From assembly GCF_001644035.1 (NCBI RefSeq), contig NZ_LUUG01000084.1:1-32158 (forward strand): a DNA stretch of 32,158 bases, in the 5' to 3' direction. This DNA comes from Methylomonas methanica (GTDB lineage: Bacteria; Pseudomonadota; Gammaproteobacteria; Methylococcales; Methylomonadaceae). The translations under genes were made by a program, and so were the position numbers. This document shows positions 1 through 8,066 of the stretch, piece by piece. The notes under the pieces were generated by a model, which was not told the origin of the DNA, made no database searches, and saw only the letters and a list, made by a program, of their open reading frames with translations. Position 1 is the first letter of the stretch, and every line of letters begins with the position of its first letter.

Positions 1-2
1 GA

Positions 3-1244
3 GTCACGGATTCAGGTAAACGGCAAAATAATCTACTTTCCGTAGTGGGTTTGAGCATGATAATCGGTACCAGTCTGCTCTTAAATAAGTCCCAGGTATT
101 TCCCGGTGTGAACGCCTTATGGCCTTGTTTGGGCGCGGCGTTATTGATTGCTTCCGGCAAACATCAAGAACAGGCTGGAATTGTAAACAGGATATTGGCG
201 ATCAAGCCCGTGGTGGCAATCGGCTTAATATCCTATGCCCTGTATTTATGGCACTGGCCAATTTTGGCGCTGATTAATTATCAAGGTATAGAGTTAACTA
301 AGCCGGTGGCTTCGTTTGTCATTGGTGCGTCGGTTATTATGGCAGTGTTAAGTTATTTTTTTATAGAAAAACCATTTAGAACTAAATTAATTTTTTCTTT
401 TGAAAAATCATTCGTTATTTGGTTGTTAATTCCTCTTGTCGTGTCGGTTTTTGGCTATCAATATGTGCAAGGCAAGGATGGCTTTAAAGAAAGGTTTGAG
501 AACTTGTTCAACCCGAGTAATAAAGTCCTGCCAGATCTTGAGAAAGCTAACTTGGGTAAGTTGTCGGGTAGTTATCTTGGCGTAAAAAAAGAAAAGTTGG
601 ATGGTTTGTTTATCGGCGATTCAATGGCAGGCGCTTATCTTGATTTTGTCAATGTGTTAGCCGTCGATGCACGCTTGTTTATTTATGGTTCTCACTTATC
701 CGGTCTACCGCCTTTTTTAGGACAATTCGATTATCCTCGGGAGGATGCGCTGGAGACTAGAACTCCCGATAAATTGGAACAGAACGAGCTAAGAATTAAA
801 GAGGCAGGAAACTATCGGTTTGTGATTTTGAGTGCGAGCTGGGCAAATGGTTTTCCTTATTTGGGGCACAGCGAAGAAGATATAAATCGTACTATCGAAT
901 ATTATATTAATAATAAAGTCAAAGTAATTGTATTATGGAAGCCGAATTTTTTCGGCGGTGCACGGATATATAATCAAGCGGTAGCGCAATTGATGCGGAC
1001 TAAAACCTTAGTTGATTTTAAAATAAAAGATCAGCCGACTAAAATCGTTGCGGATTTAAAAGAAAAATACCCGGATATTATTCTGATTAGTCCTAACGAT
1101 GTGTTATGTAAAGATGGGGAGTGCGATGTACAAATCGACGGCACGTTCATTTATAGTGATCAAGCTCATTTAAATAGACTGGGGTCGTTTCTTTTGGGCG
1201 AAAAATATCTAAAAATCAACGGCAATCCTTTGTCGGGTCTATAG
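3..1244 (+). CDS. Acyltransferase 3 / SGNH fusion O-acyltransferase, 5' partial
   Basis: The frame is open to the left edge, so the N-terminal part of the gene lies outside the window; the GTG at 45 is only an internal codon. The visible protein starts with the last membrane helices of an acyltransferase-3 (OafA-like) domain, including a YALYLWHWP motif typical of the family. It continues into a soluble SGNH-hydrolase-like domain with a GDSMAGAY block (Ser at visible residue 207) and a terminal SDQAHLN block giving the Asp-x-x-His pair (386 and 389). Such fusions acetylate surface polysaccharide such as O-antigen: the membrane part moves the acyl group across the inner membrane and the SGNH part transfers it in the periplasm. 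The DNA is clearly more AT-rich than the following genes, as is usual for surface-polysaccharide modification genes gained by transfer. The acceptor sugar cannot be predicted. Confidence 0.88.
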   Translation, partial: VTDSGKRQNNLLSVVGLSMIIGTSLLLNKSQVFPGVNALWPCLGAALLIASGKHQEQAGIVNRILAIKPVVAIGLISYALYLWHWPILALINYQGIELTKPVASFVIGASVIMAVLSYFFIEKPFRTKLIFSFEKSFVIWLLIPLVVSVFGYQYVQGKDGFKERFENLFNPSNKVLPDLEKANLGKLSGSYLGVKKEKLDGLFIGDSMAGAYLDFVNVLAVDARLFIYGSHLSGLPPFLGQFDYPREDALETRTPDKLEQNELRIKEAGNYRFVILSASWANGFPYLGHSEEDINRTIEYYINNKVKVIVLWKPNFFGGARIYNQAVAQLMRTKTLVDFKIKDQPTKIVADLKEKYPDIILISPNDVLCKDGECDVQIDGTFIYSDQAHLNRLGSFLLGEKYLKINGNPLSGL

Positions 1245-1368
1245 CACTAGATAGAATGATGTAATCAACACAAGGGGCACAATTCGACTTCCAGGTTATT
1301 AAGCAAAAATTAAGCTGTAATCGCCAAACTTTATCGCAAGCAAATAATTGTCTAACAGGAGGTTTACG

Positions 1369-1728
1369 ATGTTAAAAAGAACAACAGTCATCGTGTTTGG
1401 TTTATTGGTGTCGTCGGCTACATGGGCCGACCATGAGCATTGGGGGCACCATCATGGTCACCATCATCACGGGCATTATCGGCCCATGTACCGGGAAGAA
1501 GTGATTTATTATCAACCCGCCCCGGTTGTTGAGTATGTCCCCGCTCCCCGATATTACGCGCCGCCACCTCCACCGCCGGCTTATTACGGCTACGACCAAC
1601 GTTCTCCGCAAGGTTTGGTGGGTGGTATGGTCGGCAGTGCGATGGGTTATCATTTGGGCGGTGGCGACCCGATAGCCGCCGGCATTGGTGCCGCCGCCGG
1701 GGCTTTGTTGGGTAACGGTATGTACTGA
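1369..1728 (+). CDS. Secreted His-rich protein with C-terminal glycine-zipper segment
   Basis: The ATG at 1369 is chosen over the in-frame TTG at 1348 because a perfect AGGAGG lies at 1357-1362, seven bases upstream. The 119-residue product has a Sec signal peptide (MLKRTTVIVFGLL, cleavage expected after the ATWA region). A strongly His-rich stretch follows (residues about 22-36, many HH and GH repeats), then a Tyr/Pro-rich linker with a run of prolines. The C-terminal glycine-rich segment (GLVGGMVGSAMGYHLGGG onward) has the small-residue spacing of glycine-zipper 2TM/YMGG proteins. It is probably periplasmic or outer-membrane associated. Metal binding by the His stretch is plausible but unproven. 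It converges with the rubredoxin gene, with only 14 bases between the two stops. Confidence 0.85.
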   Translation: MLKRTTVIVFGLLVSSATWADHEHWGHHHGHHHHGHYRPMYREEVIYYQPAPVVEYVPAPRYYAPPPPPPAYYGYDQRSPQGLVGGMVGSAMGYHLGGGDPIAAGIGAAAGALLGNGMY

Positions 1729-1742
1729 GGATGTCGGGTAGG

Positions 1743-1916
1743 TCAATATTCCAGTAATTTGAAAAAACTTTTCGGTGCGCCGCAAATCGGACAATCCCAG
1801 TCGTCGGGGATGTCCTCCCAGCGGGTGCCGGGCGCGATGCCGCTGTCCGGGTCGCCCTTGGCTTCGTCGTAAATATGTTCGCATTCCATGCAGTGGTATT
1901 TCTTGAAATCGCTCAT
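1743..1916 (-). CDS. Rubredoxin
   Basis: This is a 57-residue protein with the two rubredoxin metal-binding knuckles: C-M-E-C at residues 9-12, followed by the usual Tyr-Asp, and C-P-I-C-G at 42-46. The conserved middle ([19 protein letters not shown]) matches the family. One iron bound by four cysteines makes it a cytoplasmic one-electron carrier. The start at 1916 is set by the AGGAG about seven bases upstream; longer in-frame starts would run into the preceding gene. It is the last of four closely spaced minus-strand genes, 17 bases after the hydrolase stop. No cognate reductase or hydroxylase lies nearby, so its redox partner is unknown. Confidence 0.96.
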   Translation of the reverse strand: MSDFKKYHCMECEHIYDEAKGDPDSGIAPGTRWEDIPDDWDCPICGAPKSFFKLLEY

Positions 1917-1933
1917 TGGATTCTCCTTTGGTA

Positions 1934-2437
1934 CTAAGCGGCGCAATCGCCGAGAAACCGTTCAAAAGCCGTTACCATCATTGGCAATATGCTCAATAAG
2001 CGGTGGTCGGCGTCCAACATATGCAGACGCGCGCGATGTTCGCGGCAGAAGCGCCAGGCGTTTTCCGGCGGTACCACATCGTCTTGCCAGCCGTGAAACA
2101 CCTCGATATTGGCTGTGGTTGGCTTAAACTCGGTACGCGCATATCCCGGTAAATAGAAGGCCGGCGCAATCAAAAATAGGCCCTTCGGCTTGATGATTTC
2201 CGCCGCGACGGTCGAGACATAAGCACCCATGCTGGATCCCACCAACACTAGCGTTTCGTATGCGGACACATTCTGCGCAAGTAGCTGTTGTACCCGCCAG
2301 TCTGGATCGTTGCTGGCTTGATAATCCGGACTGATGAATTCAAAACCTAGGCGTTTGGCGACCTCCGCCAATGCCAAAGGCTTTTCGCCCCAGGGGATAC
2401 TGTCCTTGCCGTGGCTGTATATCACCAGTTTGTTCAT
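1934..2437 (-). CDS. Small alpha/beta-fold hydrolase (YqiA-like)
   Basis: The 167-residue protein is a minimal alpha/beta hydrolase. It has a beta-strand start (KLVIYSHG, possible oxyanion-hole region), a nucleophile elbow G-S-S-M-G with Ser69, an acid in GWQDDVVP (Asp119 or Asp120) and the catalytic His145 in DADHRL. The short form without a lid domain resembles the YqiA/YcfP group of bacterial esterases. There is no signal peptide, so it is cytoplasmic. The ATG has a weak GAGAAA upstream. It sits 25 bases after the DUF2905 gene and 17 bases before rubredoxin in an apparent operon. The substrate is not predictable. Confidence 0.9.
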   Translation of the reverse strand: MNKLVIYSHGKDSIPWGEKPLALAEVAKRLGFEFISPDYQASNDPDWRVQQLLAQNVSAYETLVLVGSSMGAYVSTVAAEIIKPKGLFLIAPAFYLPGYARTEFKPTTANIEVFHGWQDDVVPPENAWRFCREHRARLHMLDADHRLLSILPMMVTAFERFLGDCAA

Positions 2438-2462
2438 GATCTTTTTCTCGCTGTTGGAAAAG

Positions 2463-2678
2463 TTATTTTCGGAAAAATATATTGGCCAGCAACGTTATTA
2501 ACACGCTGACCACAATCATCGAGGTGAACGGTATGAATACGAAGCTGCTTTTACTCTGAATCTTGATATCCCCCGGTAGTTTGCCGAACCAATTGACGAG
2601 CCAAGGGACATAGTGCAAAACCAAGCCTATCACCAGGATGGCCGAGCCGATAACGATTAGCGCTTTGCTGGGTTCCAT
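2463..2678 (-). CDS. DUF2905 small membrane protein
   Basis: The 71-residue protein has two hydrophobic helices (about residues 6-29 and 47-68) around a conserved loop, NWFGKLPGDIKI, which is the signature of the DUF2905 family. That family is found in many bacteria and has no established function. It is an inner-membrane protein by composition. It is the second gene of a four-gene minus-strand operon, 32 bases after the ATP-grasp-like gene and 25 bases before the hydrolase. Confidence 0.92.
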   Translation of the reverse strand: MEPSKALIVIGSAILVIGLVLHYVPWLVNWFGKLPGDIKIQSKSSFVFIPFTSMIVVSVLITLLANIFFRK

Positions 2679-2710
2679 TGCTTTTCTCTATAACGTTAAT
2701 TCCAGAGGCG

Positions 2711-4000
2711 TTAGGGAACCACTACCACTTGCGCGAAACCACCGCCCGGCGTGCGGAAATTGGTAGTTTGGCCTTGGTAAAGGCGGGCGCAGACCAATTG
2801 GGTTTGGCGTTGATAGACATAATGCCGTAGATCCAATTTTAACTCGCCGGCATCGAGATGACGTTCGCTGGGTTTTACGAGGGTCTGCGCCACATAATCG
2901 TGTTGCAGAATATCCTCGAAAACGCGCCGGGTCAGTTTGTCGCCCCGATACGCCGCTTTGCTGCCGTAGCCTCTGGCGGGTTTGAAAAACAGCTGCTTGC
3001 GCTCGGCCCAGAACTGATCGGCATTTTGCGCATCGACCAATACGGTGTGAGCGATGCCCTCTTGCAATAGGGTTCGGGTATGCGCATCTACGCCGATTGC
3101 TCGCAGAAAGTCGTCTTTGCCCAGCCAGACCAAATTCCTTTTATCGGCATATAGCGCATGATTTCTGGGGTGCGGTGTCAGCACTACCGCACCGGCCAGA
3201 TAGGCTTCTCGTAAAGTCCGGCATTCCAGCGATTCCAAACCAAAGTCGGTCAAGCGGTTATAAACCAGATCGATTTGCAGATCGCCGTGCCAGAGTCCGC
3301 CATCGCGGTAGTTTAAGGCCCGCGGATCGCAGATTACGGTTTGGATTTTATGGTGTTCGAACAGGTGTTTAAACAACAGAAACTCCGGCCACATGTATTG
3401 GTTTTGCGGATCGTCGTCGACGATGGCAATGCTGCGCAGCGGCGCCACATCGCGCTCCGCTCGCCACTCCCGGTAAAACATCTCCATGAATTGGGTTTCG
3501 GCCTGCTGAGTATCTTGCCTGGGCAACTTGAGTTTGCCGGGCTGCTGATTGCCGACGATTTCGCAACAGCTGTTTTGGGCGCGAATCAATAGCGCATTAA
3601 TCATCGCGCCGCCGGCATTGGAATTGATTTCGATCAGTTTCGGGCCGTCGGCGCTCAGATGAAAGTCGTAGCCTAGAAATACGCCGTGGGCTTTGGTTAA
3701 AAACCGCGCCGCATCCGGTGCGTATTTAAATACCTGTTGTTGATACGCCGGCAGTGCAATCACCCGTTCCAGTGCGGCGATGATCTCCAGTTGTTGGTCC
3801 AGGCAAGCTTGATCGATGAACACCGCCGACTCCGCGAACAAATTCGGCCGCTCCTCTGCGATCATCCGATACAAATCCTCGTTTCCCTCCAGCCTATTCA
3901 GTTCGCTGCGCAGCGCTTTGCGATTCAGCGACGAGCAGCGGCAATCGCTATTTAGCTGTTCGGCGTTGGGTGTTTGCTCGGGTTCTGGATGGGGATGCAT
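2711..4000 (-). CDS. ATP-grasp-like protein of unknown substrate
   Basis: The product has 429 residues from the ATG at 4000. A TTG at 4030 would add ten residues, and neither start has a clear Shine-Dalgarno site. The N-terminus carries a Cys-x-Cys pair (D-C-R-C, Cys20 and Cys22). The centre holds GYDFHLSADGPKLIEINSN with a following Ala-Gly-Gly, an ATP-grasp-type strand and Asn/Glu cluster for metal-ATP. The C-terminal half has FFKPARGYGSKA, a nucleotide-binding Lys/Gly loop, and ends in TNFRTPGGGFAQVVVVP. These features suggest an enzyme joining a carboxylate to an amine or thiol. I recall homologues in many proteobacteria annotated only as hypothetical. It is the first gene of the operon with DUF2905, the hydrolase and rubredoxin. 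Confidence 0.82.
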   Translation of the reverse strand: MHPHPEPEQTPNAEQLNSDCRCSSLNRKALRSELNRLEGNEDLYRMIAEERPNLFAESAVFIDQACLDQQLEIIAALERVIALPAYQQQVFKYAPDAARFLTKAHGVFLGYDFHLSADGPKLIEINSNAGGAMINALLIRAQNSCCEIVGNQQPGKLKLPRQDTQQAETQFMEMFYREWRAERDVAPLRSIAIVDDDPQNQYMWPEFLLFKHLFEHHKIQTVICDPRALNYRDGGLWHGDLQIDLVYNRLTDFGLESLECRTLREAYLAGAVVLTPHPRNHALYADKRNLVWLGKDDFLRAIGVDAHTRTLLQEGIAHTVLVDAQNADQFWAERKQLFFKPARGYGSKAAYRGDKLTRRVFEDILQHDYVAQTLVKPSERHLDAGELKLDLRHYVYQRQTQLVCARLYQGQTTNFRTPGGGFAQVVVVP

Positions 4001-4397
4001 GAAAAACGATAGGCGTGGATTATGGGTCAAACAGGATTTACGCCCGCTATTCTAGCGCGATACGCTTGCCCACAAATCGGTAAATTCTTATACAGATGTC
4101 TGCCAGATCGGCAAAAATAATATACAAGCAGGTGGTTAAGGTTATTTGTTGCCAGTTAGCCGATATGCTGTTTGGAATTTTCTGAACAGTTGGATCCAAA
4201 CTTGTGAAACCAGGGCCTGCACGGTATTTTTATGATCGTGGTATCGCTTTTGCAGAAATCACGGCGAATTTATATAGGGCGCAGCAATGATCGCTGAACT
4301 ACATGGTGTTAAGCGCTTTTTATCCGGTGCAGCTAGAACTTGAGCGCGTATTTTGTCAATATGACAACCTTTGTCCGAATTTGAACTTGCAAAAATC
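4001..4397. other. Divergent intergenic region
   Basis: This 397-base gap separates the minus-strand ATP-grasp operon from the plus-strand L,D-transpeptidase gene, so promoters for both must lie here. I see a perfect 10-bp palindrome TTGGATCCAA at 4190-4199 and a dyad at 4353-4367 listed separately. No convincing ORF, RNA gene or sigma-70 promoter with both boxes was found. Confidence 0.6.
4353..4367. promoter_or_regulatory. Inverted repeat, candidate operator of the transpeptidase gene
   Basis: TTGTCA-ATA-TGACAA is a perfect dyad with 6-bp arms and a 3-bp centre. It lies 31 bases before the ATG of the L,D-transpeptidase gene and just before an in-frame TTG at 4371. Its position suits an operator overlapping the promoter or transcript start. 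The binding protein is unknown. Confidence 0.4.
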
Positions 4398-6155
4398 ATG
4401 ACGCAGCAAGCCGTATCAAGCAGTACTCAAACAACATGGCGCAACTCACCACCGTATTTGCTGACAGTACTGGTGCTGCTGTATTTTTTTTCGCAATCCG
4501 CCAACAGCCAAAGTCCCGAGCCTGGTGTAAGGCAAGCCATAGAGTCTTTGCTGGCTAGCAAACAGCAGCCTTTGCTGTCGCAAGCGGATTTTTCGCAGTA
4601 TAGCGACGCGCTGAAACAGTTGTATCAGATGAATGCCAACCAGCCGATTTGGCTGGGCGAAGGTCGTAGCACGAAAAATCGCGAAGACGCTTTGAGCCTG
4701 TTAAGCAATGCCAAAGCCGATGGCTTGAACCCGGACGCTTACGAAGTCGAGCGTTTGCGCGGCTATTTACAACAGGCGGCTACGTTACCGCACAGTGCGA
4801 CGACGGCGTTGGTCTCTTACGACGTGGCCTTGTCGATAGCGCTGGTTCATTACGCGCGTGATCTGCATGTCGGCCGGGTCGATCCGCGTGACTTCGATTA
4901 TCCCGCACAGTTCGCCGCTAAATCGGCAAGCGATGTCGCTGTGTTGCTTAATCAACATATTCAACAACAAACGCTTGCCGAGCTGCCGACGGCGCTGGCA
5001 CCCAAATTCAAGCAATATCAGCAGTTAAAGACTTTGTTGGCCGCTTATCGCCAGCAATATACCGCCGCGCAGATGCCAAAACTGCTATTGGCGAAATCGC
5101 TGCGCCCCGGCGAGCAAGACGCGCAATTGCCCGAGTTGCGCCGACGTCTGCTGGCATTGGGTGAACTGAAAGCGGAAGACATCGTAGGCGCCGGCAACAC
5201 CGAGATGCTGTACGACGCTGCGGCGACGGAAGCGGTGAAACGCTTGCAGCAACAACAGGGTTTAAAAGCCGACGGGGTGATAGGTAAGCAAACCTTGGCC
5301 TTATTGAATCAAACGCCGGCCGATAAAATCGCCATGCTTGAATTGGCCATGGAGCGTTTGCGTTGGATGCCGGAGTTACCGGAAGGGCCAAGGATATTTG
5401 TGAATATCCCGGCGTTTCAGCTGTGGGCCTTCAATTCTCGCGACGATGAACAGCCCTTGACCATGAAAGTCATCGTCGGCAAAGCCGAGAAGAACCAGAC
5501 CCCGGTGCTCTGGGAAGAAATGAAATATCTGGAGTTCATGCCGTATTGGAATATTCCGAAAAGTATCATGGACAAGGAAATGCTGCCTAAGCTAATGAGC
5601 GATGACGAGTTTCTGGCCAATCAGGATATAGAATTGGTGGGACGCTATGCCGACGACGATGAAGAGGAAAATCAGGACAGTATCGTCGACGAAATCAAGA
5701 GCGGCCGGGTGCGCGCTAGACAGCGCCCTGGCAGTAATAATCCCTTGGGGCGGGTGAAATTTATTTTTCCGAATAAGGCCGATGTGTATTTGCACGATAC
5801 GCCGGGCAAAGCGGCGTTTAATCGGGATCGTCGCGATCTCAGCCACGGCTGCGTTAGAGTCGCGGAGGCTGAAAAGCTGGCGGAATTTGTGCTCGGCGAC
5901 CAAAGCGAGTGGGACCAGCAAACCATACAGCAAGCCATGGCCGGGCCCAAAACTCAGCGTGTCACTCTGAAAAAATCGATACCTGTGTTGTTTTTTTACA
6001 CCACTGTTTTTGTGGGCCTCGATGATAAACCGCGATTTTACCCGGACATTTATGGGCAGGATGAACTGTTGCAGACTGCACTGAGTAAGGCGGCCGATCC
6101 GAGCGCTAAACAGCAGTTAGTCAGTAAAACTGTGAATACTGCCGGCGGCGGTTAA
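4398..6155 (+). CDS. ycbB: L,D-transpeptidase, YcbB/LdtD type
   Basis: The 585-residue protein has an N-terminal signal anchor (about residues 17-36) and a scaffold domain. A peptidoglycan-binding helical repeat follows around residues 278-303 (EAVKRLQQQQGLKADGVIG). The YkuD catalytic domain ends in the LHDTPGK block (His466) and SHGCVRV (His483, nucleophile Cys485). This is the YcbB architecture: periplasmic enzymes that make 3-3 cross-links in peptidoglycan and can bypass penicillin-binding proteins. Between the catalytic strands is a very acidic stretch (residues about 417-426, DDDEEE) in the position of the substrate-capping loop. The ATG at 4398 is preferred over a TTG at 4371; neither has a good ribosome site. 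The family is usually 550-620 residues, so this is full length. Confidence 0.94.
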   Translation: MTQQAVSSSTQTTWRNSPPYLLTVLVLLYFFSQSANSQSPEPGVRQAIESLLASKQQPLLSQADFSQYSDALKQLYQMNANQPIWLGEGRSTKNREDALSLLSNAKADGLNPDAYEVERLRGYLQQAATLPHSATTALVSYDVALSIALVHYARDLHVGRVDPRDFDYPAQFAAKSASDVAVLLNQHIQQQTLAELPTALAPKFKQYQQLKTLLAAYRQQYTAAQMPKLLLAKSLRPGEQDAQLPELRRRLLALGELKAEDIVGAGNTEMLYDAAATEAVKRLQQQQGLKADGVIGKQTLALLNQTPADKIAMLELAMERLRWMPELPEGPRIFVNIPAFQLWAFNSRDDEQPLTMKVIVGKAEKNQTPVLWEEMKYLEFMPYWNIPKSIMDKEMLPKLMSDDEFLANQDIELVGRYADDDEEENQDSIVDEIKSGRVRARQRPGSNNPLGRVKFIFPNKADVYLHDTPGKAAFNRDRRDLSHGCVRVAEAEKLAEFVLGDQSEWDQQTIQQAMAGPKTQRVTLKKSIPVLFFYTTVFVGLDDKPRFYPDIYGQDELLQTALSKAADPSAKQQLVSKTVNTAGGG

Positions 6156-6223
6156 CAGGACTCAGTTTTGCGTGTTTTGGATTATGCTGTTAGTTGGCGT
6201 GTTGATTTTTAGGAGACAGGGAT

Positions 6224-6595
6224 ATGACGCAAGCAAAAATAGCAAACCAAGCTGTGGCCGAGAAAGTTAAGAAGGCGCCAACGCGCAGAGTCAAGAAAGG
6301 CAGAATGGCACCGCCGACCAATGGCGAGATTCTGGTCAAAGGTGTGGTGATGGGTATCGTTATTTCCGGATTGACGCACGCCAGCAAAAGCATCACGCGC
6401 GCGCTGATCCGGCATCCGCTCGCCTTATTCTCAGGTGGTGTGCTGGCGGGTTATCTGGCGCATAAACATCGCAAAGACATCATCGTGCTGGGTAGTCGCA
6501 CCGCCGAGGAAAGCCGGAATTTTGTGCTGAGACAGCGCGAAAACCTTGGCGATTTGATCGCTGAAATCAAGGAAGAAAGCGGAAAGACTAAATAA
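6224..6595 (+). CDS. Small basic membrane-associated protein, unknown
   Basis: The 123-residue product follows an AGGAGA ribosome site. The first 30 residues are Lys/Arg-rich and probably cytoplasmic. Two moderately hydrophobic glycine-containing segments follow (about residues 37-52 and 64-80, LALFSGGVLAGYLAHKH), then a charged helical tail. The pattern suggests a small inner-membrane protein with both ends inside. I do not recognise a named family. It starts 68 bases after the transpeptidase gene on the same strand and may be co-transcribed with it. Confidence 0.75.
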   Translation: MTQAKIANQAVAEKVKKAPTRRVKKGRMAPPTNGEILVKGVVMGIVISGLTHASKSITRALIRHPLALFSGGVLAGYLAHKHRKDIIVLGSRTAEESRNFVLRQRENLGDLIAEIKEESGKTK

Positions 6596-6665
6596 TCATC
6601 GGTTTGTTTGGGTTTATCCGATATGTTGTTTCAGCGCCGGGCGCTCTGATTTACGGACCGGCGCA

Positions 6666-6723
6666 TTTGCGTAGCGGACGTGCATAAGCACGTAGTACTA
6701 CCGCAAAATTATTTTTACGGTAG
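6666..6723. repeat. Complex palindromic hairpin element (REP-like)
   Basis: A 6-bp perfect stem ACGTGC-ATAA-GCACGT (6678-6693) is nested inside an outer stem TTTGCG/CGCAAA (6666-6671 with 6702-6707) and an adjoining TAG/CTA pair. A second stem, CTACCG/CGGTAG (6698-6703 with 6718-6723), overlaps its right arm, so two alternative folds exclude each other. It lies between two plus-strand genes. The compact nested form resembles REP or MITE-type intergenic repeats. No second copy was seen in this window. Confidence 0.55.
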
Positions 6724-6768
6724 ATTGCTTGCCATCGCAGTAGTCCTGCATTGTCATGCGCAAGTATT

Positions 6769-7233
6769 ATGAAAATTTATCACATCCACCGGCAGCAGCG
6801 CTTGGCCCTCAGCCAACAGCAAGCGTGGGCGTTCTTCTCGTCTCCGCACTATCTAAACCAAATCACGCCTGAGTTTTTTCACGTCGATATTACTTCGCCA
6901 GTGCCCGAGGACATTTACCCCGGCTTGCTGATCCGTTATCGGATGAAGGCGATTTTGGGCGTGCCCATGTCCTGGTTATCGGAAGTCAGTCACTGCGATA
7001 AGCCGAACCGGTTTGTCTACCAACAAGCGGTCGGTCCATTTGGGTTCTGGAGCCATGAAGTTCGCCTAAGTCATTGCGAGGCGGGCGTCGTATTGGAAGA
7101 CATCGTGTTTTACACGATGCCCCTAGGCTGGCTAGGCCAATTGCTGCATAGGTTTATCGGTAATAAGTTGCAGCGTATTTTCGATACGCGCCGCGATTAT
7201 CTGCAAGCAAAATGGGGTGTTGCCGAGCCGTGA
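6769..7233 (+). CDS. SRPBCC/START-fold protein (polyketide-cyclase-like)
   Basis: The 154-residue protein has the pattern of the SRPBCC helix-grip fold. It begins with a strand plus the helix ALSQQQAWAFFSSPHYLNQI, where the phrase 'AWAFFSSPHYLNQITP' is characteristic of ligand-binding START-like proteins. A run of beta strands follows (GLLIRYRM, SWLSEVSHCD, FVYQQAVGPF), with a long amphipathic C-terminal helix. No signal peptide is present. It probably binds a hydrophobic ligand in the cytoplasm, but neither ligand nor reaction can be deduced. The ATG at 6769 replaces an upstream alternative start at 6751 because conserved sequence begins at MKIYHI; no clear ribosome site is present. Confidence 0.82.
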   Translation: MKIYHIHRQQRLALSQQQAWAFFSSPHYLNQITPEFFHVDITSPVPEDIYPGLLIRYRMKAILGVPMSWLSEVSHCDKPNRFVYQQAVGPFGFWSHEVRLSHCEAGVVLEDIVFYTMPLGWLGQLLHRFIGNKLQRIFDTRRDYLQAKWGVAEP

Positions 7234-7324
7234 CGCATAAAACCGGTATCGGTCAGACAGTTGACTTTTTTCATTCGCAGGCATCTAATCATGGACCTGC
7301 ACATTCAACCTGAAGGAGACGAAT

Positions 7325-7867
7325 ATGGCTCAAGACAAAGGTTATTTGGATCAGTCCGGCAATCAAGTGGTTGCCATCGTTAAAAATCTGGATCGCGATG
7401 TCGAGCGCGGAGAAGATACAGTGATGTTGGGGTATGGTTTGGTGTTGCTGGCACCGGCTTTCGCCCCTTTGTTGCCGCCCAGCATTCTGTTGCCGTTGAT
7501 GGCGATTACCTTTGCGGTATCGGCCACTGCGGCGCGCCTGCATTTTTATAAAATGGCCCGCAAGCTGTCGGTTTCGTTGGCGGAGCTGGAAAGCCGGGAT
7601 AAACACACGTTTAAACCGATAACCGACGTGTTTGACGAACATCCCCAGCAAACCCTAGCTGTGGCGTTCAACCCCTTGAAAAATTTGCAACGGACCGGGA
7701 AGAGCATACTCGGCGGTTTGATGATCAACCCGTTTTGGGGGCCGATTTTTTATATGTTGGGTGTGCAGTTTGTTGAGGACAAGCAACTGGTGGTGCTGAA
7801 CAAGGCAGTAATTGAAGTCGAAGATAAAGTGATGCCTATTGTGCTGCGCGACGACTGGACTGAATAA
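7325..7867 (+). CDS. Hypothetical membrane protein
   Basis: The 180-residue protein starts after AAGGAGA, eight bases upstream. The N-terminal 30 residues are soluble and acidic. One long hydrophobic stretch (about residues 34-69, MLGYGLVLLAPAF onward) probably forms a helical hairpin. A soluble section follows, then a weaker hydrophobic segment (residues about 129-148, GGLMINPFWGPIFYMLGVQF) and an acidic tail. I do not recognise the family. It is followed by the regulatory region of nifJ. Confidence 0.72.
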   Translation: MAQDKGYLDQSGNQVVAIVKNLDRDVERGEDTVMLGYGLVLLAPAFAPLLPPSILLPLMAITFAVSATAARLHFYKMARKLSVSLAELESRDKHTFKPITDVFDEHPQQTLAVAFNPLKNLQRTGKSILGGLMINPFWGPIFYMLGVQFVEDKQLVVLNKAVIEVEDKVMPIVLRDDWTE

Positions 7868-7981
7868 ATTAAGGGTTTGCGAATTTCAGGTGGCCGATAA
7901 GCTGCCGGGGGAGGATTAATTAGCTTGATTTATGGGTTGGAGGCCTTTGTTTTCGGCGGCAGCCATTGTCCAAAAGTACAG

Positions 7982-8004
7982 TTATACACAGAAGCTGTGG
8001 ATAA
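7982..8004. promoter_or_regulatory. Two convergent perfect DnaA boxes
   Basis: TTATACACA (7982-7990) and TGTGGATAA (7996-8004, the reverse complement of TTATCCACA) both match the DnaA-box consensus TTATNCACA without mismatch. They face each other with five bases between. Their place 170-200 bases before nifJ suggests DnaA-linked control or titration. An origin is unlikely because no box cluster, AT-rich unwinding element or dnaA/dnaN gene is present. Confidence 0.6.
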
Positions 8005-8066
8005 ACTTGTGATCAAATCGTGAGCAAACAAGCCAATCGCCCGTCCCGTTTGGGACATCTTTAAAT

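Noticed and set aside
1402..1965. Minus-strand open frame of 187 codons across the His-rich and rubredoxin genes
   Set aside because: It overlaps two genes with clear starts and motifs, and its Arg/His-rich product is typical of a shadow frame.
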